Source of the DNA: Doryteuthis pealeii
Lineage: Eukaryota > Mollusca > Cephalopoda > Myopsida > Loliginidae
Length of the DNA: 64,000 nt
NCBI GenBank assembly: GCA_023376005.1
Contig: CM042181.1
Location: 19,886,269-19,950,268 of the forward strand
Reading direction: 5' to 3'
The notes below the pieces were generated by a model. It was not told the origin of the DNA. It worked only from the letters and a program-made list of their open reading frames with translations, and searched no databases. The translations under genes were made by a program, and so were the position numbers. Positions 47,566-58,194 of the stretch are shown here, one piece after another. Numbering within the stretch: the first letter of the stretch is position 1; each line of letters begins with the position of its first letter.

Positions 47566-48178
47566 AAAATGGAAATTGGAAATGAATACGACAATATGAG
47601 GAAGAATGAATAAAGAAAAGAAAGAATAGAATGGATAATAAAAGATGAATTTAATCAATATCATTTACACATGTGTTTCGGTCAGTTCATCTGTGTGAAA
47701 ATAATTCGCACACAGAGAAGATTCGACCTTCATCGTTCTTTTTATAAACGATTACTTTTTAATATTTCACCGTTTTTTTTTTTTTTTTTTTCAAAACAAT
47801 AACATAAACTAGGCTCCGAGAAAATTTTCAACATGTTAGGGATAAATAATAACACTTTATTTTTGCAATACAAAATTATTTTCTACCATAACCCCTAGAA
47901 AAATCAAATATCCAAATTCTAACGGTCTATTTCAGCATTCCAAATGTGATTTAAAAAAAATTCTCTTCAGACATTTCCAAAAATTCTCCGTTTTTTCCCC
48001 AACAAATTTTTTCATTCAAAATAAAATTTCACTCTGATGAAGGTCGAATCTTCTCTGTGTGCGAAATATTTTCACACAGATGAACTGACCGAAACACATG
48101 TGTAAGGGATATTGATTAAATTCATCTTTTATTATCCATTCTGTTCTTTCTTTTCTTTATTCATTCTTCCTCATAGAT
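47525..48178. mobile_element. Foldback element with hammerhead-like motif
   Basis: Same family as 27620-28135: arms from GAAATTGGAATGAA-like sequence inward share ATGAATTTAATCAATATCA and ACACATGTGTTTCGGTCAG with the opposite arm at 48080-48170. TA microsatellites flank it. Confidence 0.85.
48028..48110 (+). ncRNA. Hammerhead-like fold, compact stem II
   Basis: TTCACT at 48028-48033, CTGATGA at 48034-48040, extra A, GGTC at 48042-48045, an inner CTGTGTG/CACACAG helix, GACC at 48087-48090, GAAA at 48091-48094, stem III ACACATGTGT, A17 at 48104, then AGGGAT. Stem I has one mismatch because relatives read AGTGAT. Stem II is the longest complete helix of the family here. Confidence 0.6.
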
Positions 48179-48184
48179 ATATAT

Positions 48185-48204
<20 letters not shown>

Positions 48205-48215
<11 letters not shown>

Positions 48216-48744
48216 GTCTCTGTGTGTGTGTGTGTATGTGTGTGTGTGTGTGTGTTGAAAGATAAATGGAAAGAAAATCTATAGATGAAAATTTATTTAT
48301 TGATATGCCAACACGTGTTTCGACCAATACATAATATCTTATTTAGTATTTATTTATGAATATAAAACAAGATAAAATAAAAATAATAAGAAACGTCAAA
48401 TTTGAGTAAACAAAAAGCAGTCTTCTTCTTTGGGGCAGGATATTTTGATTTTTGAAAATAAAAACGGTGTGAATACAGAGAATTTGGAATGTGTTCGAAA
48501 AAAAGAATCTTTTTTGAAAATTTAAGAGACGCTTTCGGTTTGAAAAGTTTATGGAGATATTTCCTAAATATAAGTTTGTTTCTCTATTATTTTATTTCAT
48601 ATATGAAATAATACTAAATAAGATATCATGTATACAAGGACAAACTCTTGGTCGAAACCCATGTCAACATTTCAATAAATACATTTTTATCCATACAACA
48701 TTTTCTTTCCATTTATCTTTCAACATTTATATATATATATATAT
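48205..48744. mobile_element. GT microsatellite and foldback element
   Basis: (GT)n to 48254. Arms GAAAGATAAATGGAAAGAAA and GATATTATGTATTGGTCGAA-type sequence are mirrored at about 48620-48722. The hammerhead-like core is degenerate (CCAAAGA), so it is likely inactive. Confidence 0.75.
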
Positions 48745-49005
48745 TTGGGAGAATATGTGTTTAACTGAAGTCGAACCTAATTTTATGAAAGTTAATTAAT
48801 TAATAATTAATTAATTAATTAGGCGGGATTACCTATTAAATTTAAGGCTAAACAAATCGAGAAAAATCAATCTCTGTATGTACATTTCGGCCTATTAGGC
48901 CTCATCAGCAGAGCTATAGATACAAAGACCGCCCCGTGTGCGATTCGAACCCTGATTGTCAAGCTGACTGTCAAGCGTCTTTACCACCACACCAAACGGA
49001 CTTAG
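48745..49005 (-). mobile_element. tRNA-headed SINE with hammerhead
   Basis: The minus strand starts AAGTCCGTTTGGTGTGGTGG, a tRNA-like 5' part with an A box. GGTTCGAATCGC is the B box. The hammerhead at 48872-48913 follows, then a tail rich in TTAATTAA. It is the copy with the best tRNA head and the best ribozyme. Confidence 0.82.
48872..48913 (-). ncRNA. Hammerhead ribozyme, type I, canonical core
   Basis: Minus strand: CTCTG (48909-48913), CTGATGA (48902-48908), stem II GGCCT-AAT-AGGCC (five perfect pairs), GAAA, TGTACAT (short stem III), A17, CAGAG (48872-48876). Stem I is five perfect pairs. Compared with 9669-9710 the stem II changes restore pairing on both sides (GGCCT/AGGCC versus GGCAT/AGGCT), a compensatory pattern that argues for a real fold. 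Confidence 0.85.
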
Positions 49006-49176
49006 CAGATTTCTTCGTTTTGTTAAGGAGTAGGTATTTACATTCCTCTTAAGTGACCTCTACACTATATATATATATATGAGAGAGTAAAATGATAAAA
49101 TTAATCTGACTGTATATGGAGAAATGTAGACAAACACAGGATGTTACATTGGATAGAAGTTTATTATTGGTTGTAA

Positions 49177-49224
49177 TGGCGACGTTCAAACGTTTCGGTT
49201 TATATAGAAACCTTCTTCAGGACA
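49177..49224 (-). ncRNA. Hammerhead-like motif (left arm)
   Basis: TGTC, CTGAAGA, extra A, stem II GGTTT...AAACC, GAAA, stem III ACGTT..AACGT, GTC site. Stem I has one mismatch (GCCA opposite TGTC). Confidence 0.5.
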
Positions 49225-49292
49225 ATATGAATCAAGTAAAGGAAAAAAGATTTTTGTTGTTAAAAAGGTGATGGATATTTTTGTTTCATAGT

Positions 49293-49340
49293 GTCCTAAA
49301 GAAGGTTTCTATATAAACCGAAACATTTGAACGTCGACAT
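49293..49340 (+). ncRNA. Hammerhead-like motif (right arm), mutated core
   Basis: TGTC pairs fully with GACA, and stems II and III are intact, but the core is CTAAAGA (G5 changed), so inactivity is expected. Confidence 0.5.
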
Positions 49341-49394
49341 TACAACCAATATATGTTTTTATTACCTCATCAGGTGAAAATTTGTTTGGAAAAA

Positions 49395-49408
49395 AAGTTA
49401 TCAAAGTG

Positions 49409-49449
<41 letters not shown>

Positions 49450-49553
49450 CCTTCATTTATGATATGCACACACACACACACACACACACATGCACACACA
49501 CACACACTCCTCATATCTCAAACCACATTCTGTCGGATTTATTCTCTTTCCTC

Positions 49554-49604
<51 letters not shown>

Positions 49605-49610
49605 TTTGAT
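49395..49610. repeat. TA and CA microsatellites
   Basis: (TA)n to 49446, (CA)n at 49467-49507, (TA)n at 49556-49600. Confidence 0.9.
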
Positions 49611-49775
49611 ATATTGAAAAAACAAATGATGTTTACAAATGCATGGGATCATCAGGAGAGAATGTGCACCGTTTCGGGGCCTTCCTCTCTCAACGGTTTT
49701 AACTACACATCGTCCCCCGCCCCCTCACTGATGTGAGGTCCCTCGGAATATCTGTTTTTTCAATATATCAAATTC
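49602..49775. mobile_element. Foldback element
   Basis: GAATTTGATATATTGAAAAA is mirrored at 49757-49774. The centre is C-rich with CACCGTTTCGGGGCC. Microsatellites (TA, CA) fill 49780-50145. Confidence 0.75.
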
Positions 49776-49934
49776 ACACTGTCGGATTAATTTCCTTTTA
49801 TTTCATCCAGACATAAATTCAACCGCATATATATACAGACAAAGTATGTGTGTATAATATATATACACATACATGTATACATATATATATATTACCATAT
49901 AATATGAATATTGATTTATAATATACGAGTATGG

Positions 49935-49966
<32 letters not shown>

Positions 49967-50031
49967 GCACACACATTCACACATCTAAGTGAAGCTTAGT
50001 AAATAACTATATATGCACACACACACACACC

Positions 50032-50085
<54 letters not shown>

Positions 50086-50145
50086 ATCGCCACACACACA
50101 TTTAAACACATATACATAGACCAAGGATCCTTATATATATATATA

Positions 50146-50428
50146 TTTTTGGAGGATATGTGCTTAATTGAAGTCATACCTAATTCTTGAAAATGAATTA
50201 GTTAATAATTAATGAATTCAGGCGGGCATATATGTTCAAATTTAAGGCTAAACAGATCGAGAAAATGTCAATCCCTGAATGTACATTTCGACCTATTCAG
50301 GGATTGACATTTTCTCGATTTGTTTAGCCTTACATTTGAATATATATGCCTGCCTAAATTCATTAATTATTAACTAATTAATTTTCAAAAATTAGGTATG
50401 ACTTCAATTAAGCACATATCCTCCAAAA
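50146..50428. mobile_element. Palindromic remnant of the tRNA-headed SINE
   Basis: Two opposite copies of the SINE 3' half meet at TGTACATTTCGACCTATTC (about 50279-50297), part of the hammerhead stem III/II. CTGATGA and the tRNA head are lost. The junction suggests an end-to-end inverted duplication of a truncated copy. Confidence 0.8.
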
Positions 50429-50479
50429 ATTGTCGGCTAAAAGCCATATCAAATAAACACAGTGTTTATTTACGTACTT

Positions 50480-50489
50480 TCATACATAC

Positions 50490-50534
<45 letters not shown>

Positions 50535-50538
50535 AATT

Positions 50539-50600
<62 letters not shown>
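50480..50600. repeat. TA microsatellite
   Basis: (TA)n. 50601-50880 after it is A-rich sequence with no recognisable feature. Confidence 0.9.
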
Positions 50601-50601
<1 letters not shown>

Positions 50602-50948
50602 AAGAATTAATGCAAAAAAATGAATGAATGGAATGAAAAAAAATGAATGAAATAAATGAAAAAAAAAAAAACTTTTCCAAAGGACCTGTCTCAAGGGAAA
50701 AAAAAAAAAGTTTTAAGTGAGGTCCCTAATGGAAAAGCCTTCTTCATGCTTACTGGACTCTTTTTGAAGCATTAAATTAATATAATTGATATATGAAGAT
50801 ATCGGAGACGATAATGAGAAATTTAAAACTTAAAAATCAAAACTGAATAGAATATATATATACATACATATATATATATATATATATGTAATATATCAAG
50901 AAAAATGAAAAAACACAGGTTTAAATGGGTTAAGTGGTGAGTTTATTG

Positions 50949-50995
50949 GCCGACGCTGCAGTGTTTCGATCTATTAAATAGATCATCTTCAGGGC
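50949..50995 (-). ncRNA. Hammerhead-like motif (left arm)
   Basis: Mirror of 51130-51176 with the same sequence: CTGAAGA, extra T, an 8-bp stem II, GAAA, GTC site. Confidence 0.5.
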
Positions 50996-51129
50996 ATAAG
51001 ATAAGAAATTATTTATCACAGAATAATGAGAAAAGCGAGTGGTAATCCTTGACATTCAGTCTGTTTAAAAAAAAAGGATTACCACTCACTTTTTCTCATT
51101 ATTCTGTGATATATAATTTCTTATCTTAT

Positions 51130-51176
51130 GCCCTGAAGATGATCTATTTAATAGATCGAAACACTGCAGCGTCGGC
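51130..51176 (+). ncRNA. Hammerhead-like motif (right arm)
   Basis: GCC at 51130-51132 pairs with GGC at 51174-51176 (short stem I). CTGAAGA is at 51133-51139, with an extra T at 51140. Stem II GATCTATT/AATAGATC is at 51141-51157 and GAAA at 51158-51161. Stem III ACACTG/CAGCGT has one mismatch; C17 is at 51173. Confidence 0.5.
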
Positions 51177-51263
51177 CAATAAACTCACCACTTAACCCAT
51201 TTAAACCTGTGTTTTTTCATTTTTCTTGATATATTACATACCGTCGGATTTACTTCCTCTCTT

Positions 51264-51266
<3 letters not shown>

Positions 51267-51306
<40 letters not shown>

Positions 51307-51325
51307 ATATATATATATATATATA
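51267..51325. repeat. TA microsatellite
   Basis: (TA)n. 51326-52027 is less repetitive than its surroundings; I see no gene in it. Confidence 0.9.
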
Positions 51326-52027
51326 CGCTATATTATATTGTTCTTGGTACTTATCCCGGCTTTTGCAAAATTCATCTAAGCAATGATACCTCATAGACTT
51401 TTCTTAGATGACTCATAAGGTCTTACTATTGGCCACCATCAAGAAGTGCTTCAGGGGATCTATCCACTTTCATCCCTGGCCCTACACAATCTTCTTATGT
51501 CCAAGATATGTCCTGTTTTTTTTTTCTTCTTCTTCTTTCTTTTTAAAAATTTTTTTTTTTTTTAAATTTCATATTAGAAATCTTTTGGCTGTATATAGTC
51601 TACGTTATATGTATTCTGCGTAAAACGGTTGAATCGAGAAATTTAACTGTTTTTGTTTGTTTGTTTACTTGTCCGAGCTGCCAATCGACCGTTTCTGGAA
51701 CGATTCCTCACAAAAACCCGTACTAAGGTGAACTCTTTAACAGGAAGCGCCAAAAATGGTCGAGAATCGATTGGACTGTTGATTATTCTGCTTTTTTATG
51801 TGTCTGTATGTCTCTTCTAGTAAATCGGAAATTGTCCGTGTATTTTACGTGTGGTCAGTATTTTACAAGAATTTGCAATCCAAGACTGAATTATCAGTCG
51901 TTCAAGTATAAAAAAAAAAACCCAAAAAAAACAAAACGGATCATTCCCAAATTTCTGTGTTCTTACCGAATTCTTTGTTGTGTCTTGGATACCAAATCTT
52001 TTTCAGCAAAAATATCTGGAGATGAAT

Positions 52028-52028
52028 T

Positions 52029-52089
<61 letters not shown>

Positions 52090-52096
52090 CTTTCTC
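52028..52096. repeat. CT microsatellite
   Basis: (CT)n; open frames across it are artefacts. Confidence 0.95.
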
Positions 52097-52116
52097 AATT
52101 TGATAGTCACTGTCAC

Positions 52117-52575
52117 AGTGGAATTCCAACTACCTGTTGAGTTGGCAGACAAGGAAGCAAGCTGTAACTCAATACAGTCCCTGCATTGCTGGTCTCAGTG
52201 TGATATGGTGCTAGATAAATCTACATCAATCTGCATTATACTCCCAGCAGTGCAAGGACTGTATCAAGTTACAGCTTGCTTCCTTGTCTGCCAACTTGAC
52301 GGTACTTAGAGTCCCACTTATTGTTCTCAAATAGTTTTGATTTGTAGAAATAATACGATACTCATTGTTGCAGTGGGATTCCAACTACCATCAAGTTGGC
52401 AGACAAGGAAGCAAGCTGTAACTCAATACAGTCTCTGGATTGCTGGTCTCGGTGTAGATATGGTGCTAGATGAATACACATTCTGCATTAAGCTCGCAGC
52501 AATGCAAGGACTGTAGTGAGTTACAGCTTGCATCCTTGTCTGCCAACTTGACGGTAGTTGGAATCCCACTGTGGG
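52117..52575. mobile_element. Two tandem copies of a palindromic element
   Basis: Copies 52117-52315 and 52365-52575 each have arms GTTGGCAGACAAGGAAGCAA and AGCTGTAACTCAATACAGTC with their complements, around a ~70-bp loop. 52576-53035 has no clear feature except a short TA tract at 52920-52942. Confidence 0.88.
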
Positions 52576-53039
52576 GTGTGGGTATCATATTGCTTCTACA
52601 ATATCAGGGGAGATAACTTCTACAGAATATTGTTAGAAAAAAAATTGGGGGGAGAAAAAAAATTCTTTTTAGAAAGTTTTTTGAAAAGTTTTTAAAGGAG
52701 TTGATATGCTATTAAGGAAGTGACGAAAAATGCATTGGTAATGTGGCATATCCATTTGCTGGATGAAAATTATTTTCTGGTATCCAAGTGTCTTCAACTG
52801 ACCATTGTATATCTGTAGTGAAGGTGCCTGGCTTATGAGTTTTTTTAATTTTATTTTCGAGGTCTATGTTAAGTTTGGGAGGAGTGTGTTTCAAATTAGT
52901 GTGACTGCCTGACCTGCTTATATATATATATATATATATATATACTTGTTTGGGATAATTCATTTTAATTCTAAGCGTCTGTTGAGTTTAATAAAAAACA
53001 AAAGTATTTCTTAAAATAAATTAAAAAATAAGGGATCAA

Positions 53040-54655
53040 CTCTGATCTGTTGAATCCAGGATTGATACACCTCAAAATAAAACATTTTCACAAGACACAA
53101 ACTGATGCCATGTATTATGCCTTGGTGACTTAACAATTACATATTTTCTTTTACATATGCAAATTTTTCTTTTACATATGCAAATTTTTCTTTTTAAAAA
53201 CAGAAAATAAAACTTTATGAAGTGAGACAAAACGATTTCAAAAAACAATGATTCTATGGTGACTTAATTACATATTTTCTTTGACTTACATATGCAAATT
53301 TTTCTTTTACATATGCAAAATTTTCCATTACATATGCAAAATTTTCTTTTTAGATCCAGATATTTAAAAACAGAAAATAAAACTTTATGGAGTGAGACAA
53401 AACGATTTCAAAAAAACAATGATGCTATCGTGACTTAATTACATATTTTCTTTGACTTACATATGCAAAATGTTCCATTACATATGCAAAATTTTTCCAT
53501 TACATATGCAAAATTTTCTTTTTAAATCCAGATATTTATAAAACAAAAGATGAAATTTTATGAAGTGAGACAAAATGATTTCACAAACAATAATGCAATT
53601 TTGACTTAACAATTACATAGTTTTTTTTACATATGAAAATTTTTCTTCACAAATGCAAAATTTTCTTTCACATATGCAAAATTTTCTTTTTAAATCTAGA
53701 TATTCAAAAACAGAAAATAAAATTTTATGAAGAGAGACAAAATGATTTCTCAAACAATAATGCTATGGTGACTTAATTACATATTTTCTTTTACATATGC
53801 AAAATTTTCTTTTACATATGCAAATTTGTTTTTTCAAATCCAGATATTTAAAACCAAGAGATGAAATTTTGGAAGTGAGACAAAATGATTTTACAATTAA
53901 TAATGCTATAGTGACTTAACAATTACATATTTTCTTTTACATATGCAAAATTTTACTTCACATATGCAAAATCTTCCATTACATATGCAAAATTTTCTTT
54001 TTAAATTCAGATTTTAAACATTAAAGATGAAATTTTATGAAGTAAGACAAAACAATTTAACATACAATAATGCTATGGTGACTTAATAATTACTTATTTT
54101 CTTTTAAATATGCAAATATTTCTTTTACATATGCAAAATTTTCTTTTGAATATTCAAATTTTTTTTTACATATGCAAAATTTTCTTTTTAAATCCAGATT
54201 TTTAAACATAAAAGATGAAATTTTATTAAGTGAGACAAAATGATTTTACAAACAATAATGCTATGGTGACTTAATTACATATTTTCTTTTACATATGCAA
54301 AATTTTCTTTTACATATGCAAATTTGTTTTTTCAAATCCAGATATTTAAAACCAAAAGATGAAATTTTGGAAGTGAGACAAAATGATTTTACAAATAACA
54401 ATGCTATGGTGACTTAACAATTACATATTTTCTTTTACATATGCAAAATTATTCTATAATATATGCAAAATTTTCTTTCACATATGCAAAATTTCCTCAT
54501 ACATATGCAAAATTTTTCTTTTACATATGCAAAAATTTTTTTTTACATATGCAAAATTTTTCTTTACATATGCAAAATTTCCTCATACATATGCAAAATT
54601 TTCTTTTACATAAGCAAATATTTTTTTACATATGCAAAATTTATCTTTTACGTGG
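53040..54655. repeat. ACATATGCAAAATTTTC tandem array with ~170-300-bp superstructure
   Basis: About six long units share GAAGTGAGACAAAATGATTT and AATGCTATGGTGACTTAA, interspersed with 20-23-bp units TTACATATGCAAAATTTTCT. 54430-54650 is nearly pure short unit. No coding. Confidence 0.9.
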
Positions 54656-54784
54656 GACCATCAGTTCAGAGTTGACCCCTTACCCCAAAAATAAAGCATT
54701 AATCGAGGGAATCAACTTGTATATTCTCTTTTTCTGGTCGTGATCAACGTATGACACTCTGAAATTAAAGTAGCGCCATCATCA

Positions 54785-55094
54785 AGAGTATGAGCCAATT
54801 CTTTGTAGAGTTGATCACTCTGGTGCACCCAGCCAATTCTCCGGCCTTCCTAAGGTTGTCTGAAATGCCATGATTATGATCAAATGAGTATCCTTACCTT
54901 TGTTTTTTGATCACTCTGTTGCGGCCAGCCAATTCTCCGGCCTTCCTAGGGTTGTCTGAAATGCCAAGTATTAATATTATTATTATTATGATTATTACTA
55001 TTATCAAATGAGTATCCTTACCTTTGTTGTTTTGATCACTAATTTTTGGCCAGCCAATTCTCCGGCCTTCCTAGGGTTGTCTGAAATGCCAAGC

Positions 55095-55125
<31 letters not shown>

Positions 55126-55310
55126 ATGATCAAATGAATATCCTTACCTTTGTTATTTTGATCACTCTGTTGCGGCCAGCCAATTCTCCGACCTTCCTAG
55201 GGTTGTCTGAAATGCCAAGGTATTATTATTATTATTATCATTATTATTATTATTATGATCAAATGAATATCCTTACCTTTGTTGTTTTGATCACTCTGTT
55301 ACAGTGCCTA
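54785..55310. repeat. ~125-bp tandem repeat with ATT microsatellites
   Basis: Four to five units with GGCCAGCCAATTCTCCGGCC, TTCCTAGGGTTGTCTGAAAT and (ATT)n of varying length. Confidence 0.9.
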
Positions 55311-55424
55311 AAAAAAAAAACTTTCTTTTAAAAAATCTTTAAAAAAAAAGAAGAAAAATGGTCCTGTGGAAGGCTGGAGAGTTGATTGGTTGAAAATTAT
55401 TAATTGAAACAACAAAGGTTTGGA

Positions 55425-55665
55425 TTGTAGGCTGAACTTGCACAAAGGTGTCAAAATTAGGGTGACCCAGAAAAAACAGAACTCAAATTATTTATTCATT
55501 TTCCCATTAAAATAACCTTAAACCCCCAACCCCAACACTAACCCTAACCCCTAACCCTAAACCCCCCCCCTAGTTAAAATTAACAGTTTTATTACACAAT
55601 TTGTGGGTACTGTTTTTTCTGGGTCACCCTAATTTTGATAACTTTGTGCAAGTTCAGCCTATTAT
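55425..55665. mobile_element. Foldback element enclosing telomere-like repeats
   Basis: The arm AATTAGGGTGACCCAGAAAA (55456-55475) is mirrored at 55614-55636, and GGCTGAACTTGCACAAAG at 55643-55661. The loop holds (CCCTAA)n-like sequence at 55514-55570. Confidence 0.85.
55514..55570. repeat. Interstitial telomere-like repeat
   Basis: Degenerate CCCTAA/CCCCTAA units in the loop of a foldback. Confidence 0.85.
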
Positions 55666-55669
55666 AATT

Positions 55670-56045
55670 TTTTTGAACGATGAATTATAACTGACGTTGA
55701 TTAGACTATTGTTCTTGTTGATGTTTCGGCTGCTGCATTCTCTAAGCCTTCTTCAGGTTGCTTCCGGGAATTTTGAATTGAACTCTTTATTGAATCCATA
55801 GGGACAGACCATTCTGATTCCACTGTCCACAAAGCCAGTCTTTTTTTTTGTCTGGTGACTGGATGCTTGTTACAGCCTTCCTGTGAAAGCGAGGACGATG
55901 TTGGTTTCTACAACTACGGCAAAATACACCTGGAGAAGGCAGGAGGATGCAGCAGCCGAAACATTTGAGACGTGTATATGATATAAATGATAACGACTCA
56001 TCTCGAAAAAATTCTGGGCGCCTCGTTATAACTGACTTTTCAAAA
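55670..56045. mobile_element. Foldback element with decayed hammerhead-like motif
   Basis: ATTATAACTGACGTT-type ends (55683, 56023-56036) are inverted. CTGAAGAAGGCTT...AGCCGAAACAT on the minus strand (about 55719-55758) and CTGGAGAAGGC...GCCGAAACAT on the plus strand (55927-55969) are hammerhead-like. The plus copy keeps a 6-bp ATACAC/GTGTAT stem I. T-rich runs follow at 56050-56170. Confidence 0.65.
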
Positions 56046-56373
56046 TATTCACCTTTTCCTTTTTTTTTTTTTTTCTTTCTCTCTTTTTTTTTTTTTTTTT
56101 TTATGCCGCTATTCGAAAAATCTTTGAAAAAAACAAAACTGAAAAAAAAAATTTTTTTTTTTTTTTTTGCTTTAATTTACCTTTCTCTCCTGCGATCGTA
56201 AAAATGCAAAGAAAAAAAATAAAATGAACGCGAACAGTTACTTCCCTATGATCAGCTTTTATACACGGAGAAAGGTAGGTGTTGTGGCTCAAAATTAATT
56301 AAAATGGTTATTTCCTATAAACAACATAAACCACTCTTGAATGGTAAATTATTTATTTATTTTCCTATTAAAC

Positions 56374-56404
56374 TAACCCTAAACCCTAACCCTAAACCCT
56401 AACT
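56374..56404. repeat. Interstitial telomere-like repeat
   Basis: AACCCTAAACCCTAACCCTA type units. Confidence 0.88.
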
Positions 56405-56670
56405 CAAATAAATTTACTTATGTTTGTTAAACAAACCAAATTTAAAAATCAAAATGCAGAAAAAAGAATTCAAACATTAGATGCTATAAGGATTTTCACT
56501 CTTCTTTTTTTTTTTGTTGCTGATGAAGATCCCTAAGAAAAGGCCTAAAAGACAATAAAATATTACTTAAAGTTGATTCTAATAAGAGAATATTGACTCA
56601 AAGTTCAGTCTAAATGTTAGTAATTCAATTTATCAAATGTAGTTTTAACTTCAGTTGATGAACCACTTCC

Positions 56671-56708
56671 TAACCCTAAACCCTAACCCTAACCCTAACT
56701 ATAACCCT
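56671..56708. repeat. Interstitial telomere-like repeat
   Basis: TAACCCTAAACCCTAACCCT and further AACCCT units. Confidence 0.88.
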
Positions 56709-57142
56709 GTCTTCTTTTTTCCTAGTAGATCAATAAATAAATAAATAATTTATCAGTCAAGAGTGGTTCCCCTTTGTTTATGTTGGACTTATAGGAAATA
56801 ACCCAATATTATCATGTTGATACTTATTACTGGGCCCCTGAACTGGCATATACAGGATGATTGTAAAGTAACTCCCTATTTATTCATTTCTAAATCATTA
56901 TTTTTACAAAAAAATGAATATTAGAAGAACACACATAATATGGAGTTTTATTTAAAATTCTATATTGGCACTAGCATTTTCCTCCAGCCTCTCAACCCGC
57001 TCGGGAATTGCATCCACTGATCTTCGCAGGAACTCTTATGGAATGGCAGAAAGAAATTCTTGTATTCGTCCTTCAAGTTCTTTCAAAGTCATTGGTTTCG
57101 TAGAGTAGAGTTTATCCTTCAACCAATCCCAAAGAAAAAAGG

Positions 57143-57619
57143 GCTGACTTCTGATTTAGGTCGGAAAATTAAAACAGAAAGTTTTTTGCTGGTACCCAAT
57201 GACAGTTTAACTACAGTCAATTTTGCGAATTGGGTTACGGTTGTAGGGGATTAAGGTTGTTTTTAATTATGTATTGCTTAAAAAAAAAAACAACAAAAAA
57301 CCCAAATTACTATACATTTAATTAACCATTGAAATTAATTATTGAATCTATTATTGAGACAGTTGTTTGTGTTAGTATTGCAATGTATAATTTCAATTAA
57401 ACTTAGTTTAAAGAAATATTTTTCAACATTAAATGTATAGTAATTTGGTTTTTTTGTTGTTTATTTTTTTAAGCCATACGTAATTAAAAACAACCTTAAT
57501 CCCCTAAAACCGTAACCCAATTCGCAAAATGTTAATTCATAGACTGTAGTTAAACTGTCATTGGGTACCACCAAAAAACTTTCCGTTTTAATTTTCCGGC
57601 CTAAATCAGAAGTCAGCCG
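57143..57619. mobile_element. Palindromic MITE inside the mariner element
   Basis: ~185-bp arms start GCTGACTTCTGATTTAGG and end with its complement. It splits the transposase remnant. 57620-58006 beyond it, with two overlapping unrecognised open frames, is unassigned. Confidence 0.88.
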
Positions 57620-58194
57620 CAAAAATGTCTTATTTACAATACTATATGGCTCGTTTCATAATAATCTTATAACATGCCCTCCAGCTAGGAAAATTTGGCT
57701 CAGGACCGCCCTCGGAGGTGGCAGGCTCTCTGTAGCAGACTATTCATGTCTGAAGTCACTCTGGTGCAACACCATGAAGCCAAGAAGTCCAGAAACAGAA
57801 CACTGACACATCAACTTCTTCAGGGGGTATTTGCTTCATACCCCATTTGTATGGGCTGGGCACAAGGCCTCGTTTTAATGTGGGCCCAACCACAAGCCGA
57901 AGCTCATCGGTGCGAAAGAACAAAAATTGCGTCGATCCCCTCGGCATTCACCCTCAAGGGGGGCGCCTCAGGCGCTGGGCATTAACCCCCCCCTCCGAAG
58001 TTGTTGGTTTCATAGAGTAGACTTGATCTTTCAACCAAAGAAAAAAGTCGCAGGGTGTTAAGTCAGGACTTCTGGCAAGCCACTGATGCGGGCCATCTCT
58101 ACCCATCCATCTCCCAGGAAAATAGTGATCCAGCCATTGACGAACAACAATAACTAAATGTGGAGAAGCACCAACAATAACAACACAGATTTAA

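Larger units (their letters stand above)
49085..49390. mobile_element. Foldback element with two hammerhead-like arms
   Basis: TTGTAATGGCGACGTTCAAA at 49171-49190 is mirrored at 49328-49347. The motif occurs on the minus strand at 49177-49224 and the plus strand at 49293-49340. Confidence 0.85.
50888..51240. mobile_element. Foldback element with hammerhead-like motif in both arms
   Basis: Near-perfect ~150-bp arms from ATATATCAAGAAAAATGAAA to its complement at 51221-51240. Confidence 0.9.
56295..56820. mobile_element. Foldback element enclosing telomere-like repeats
   Basis: GGTTATTTCCTATAAACAAC and CCACTCTTGA are mirrored at 56757-56805. Telomere-like tracts lie just inside each arm (56374-56404, 56671-56708). 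Confidence 0.85.

Noticed and set aside
57561..57985. Overlapping 81- and 96-codon frames
   Set aside because: No recognised domain and no splice context; they lie in unassigned DNA inside a nested transposon.
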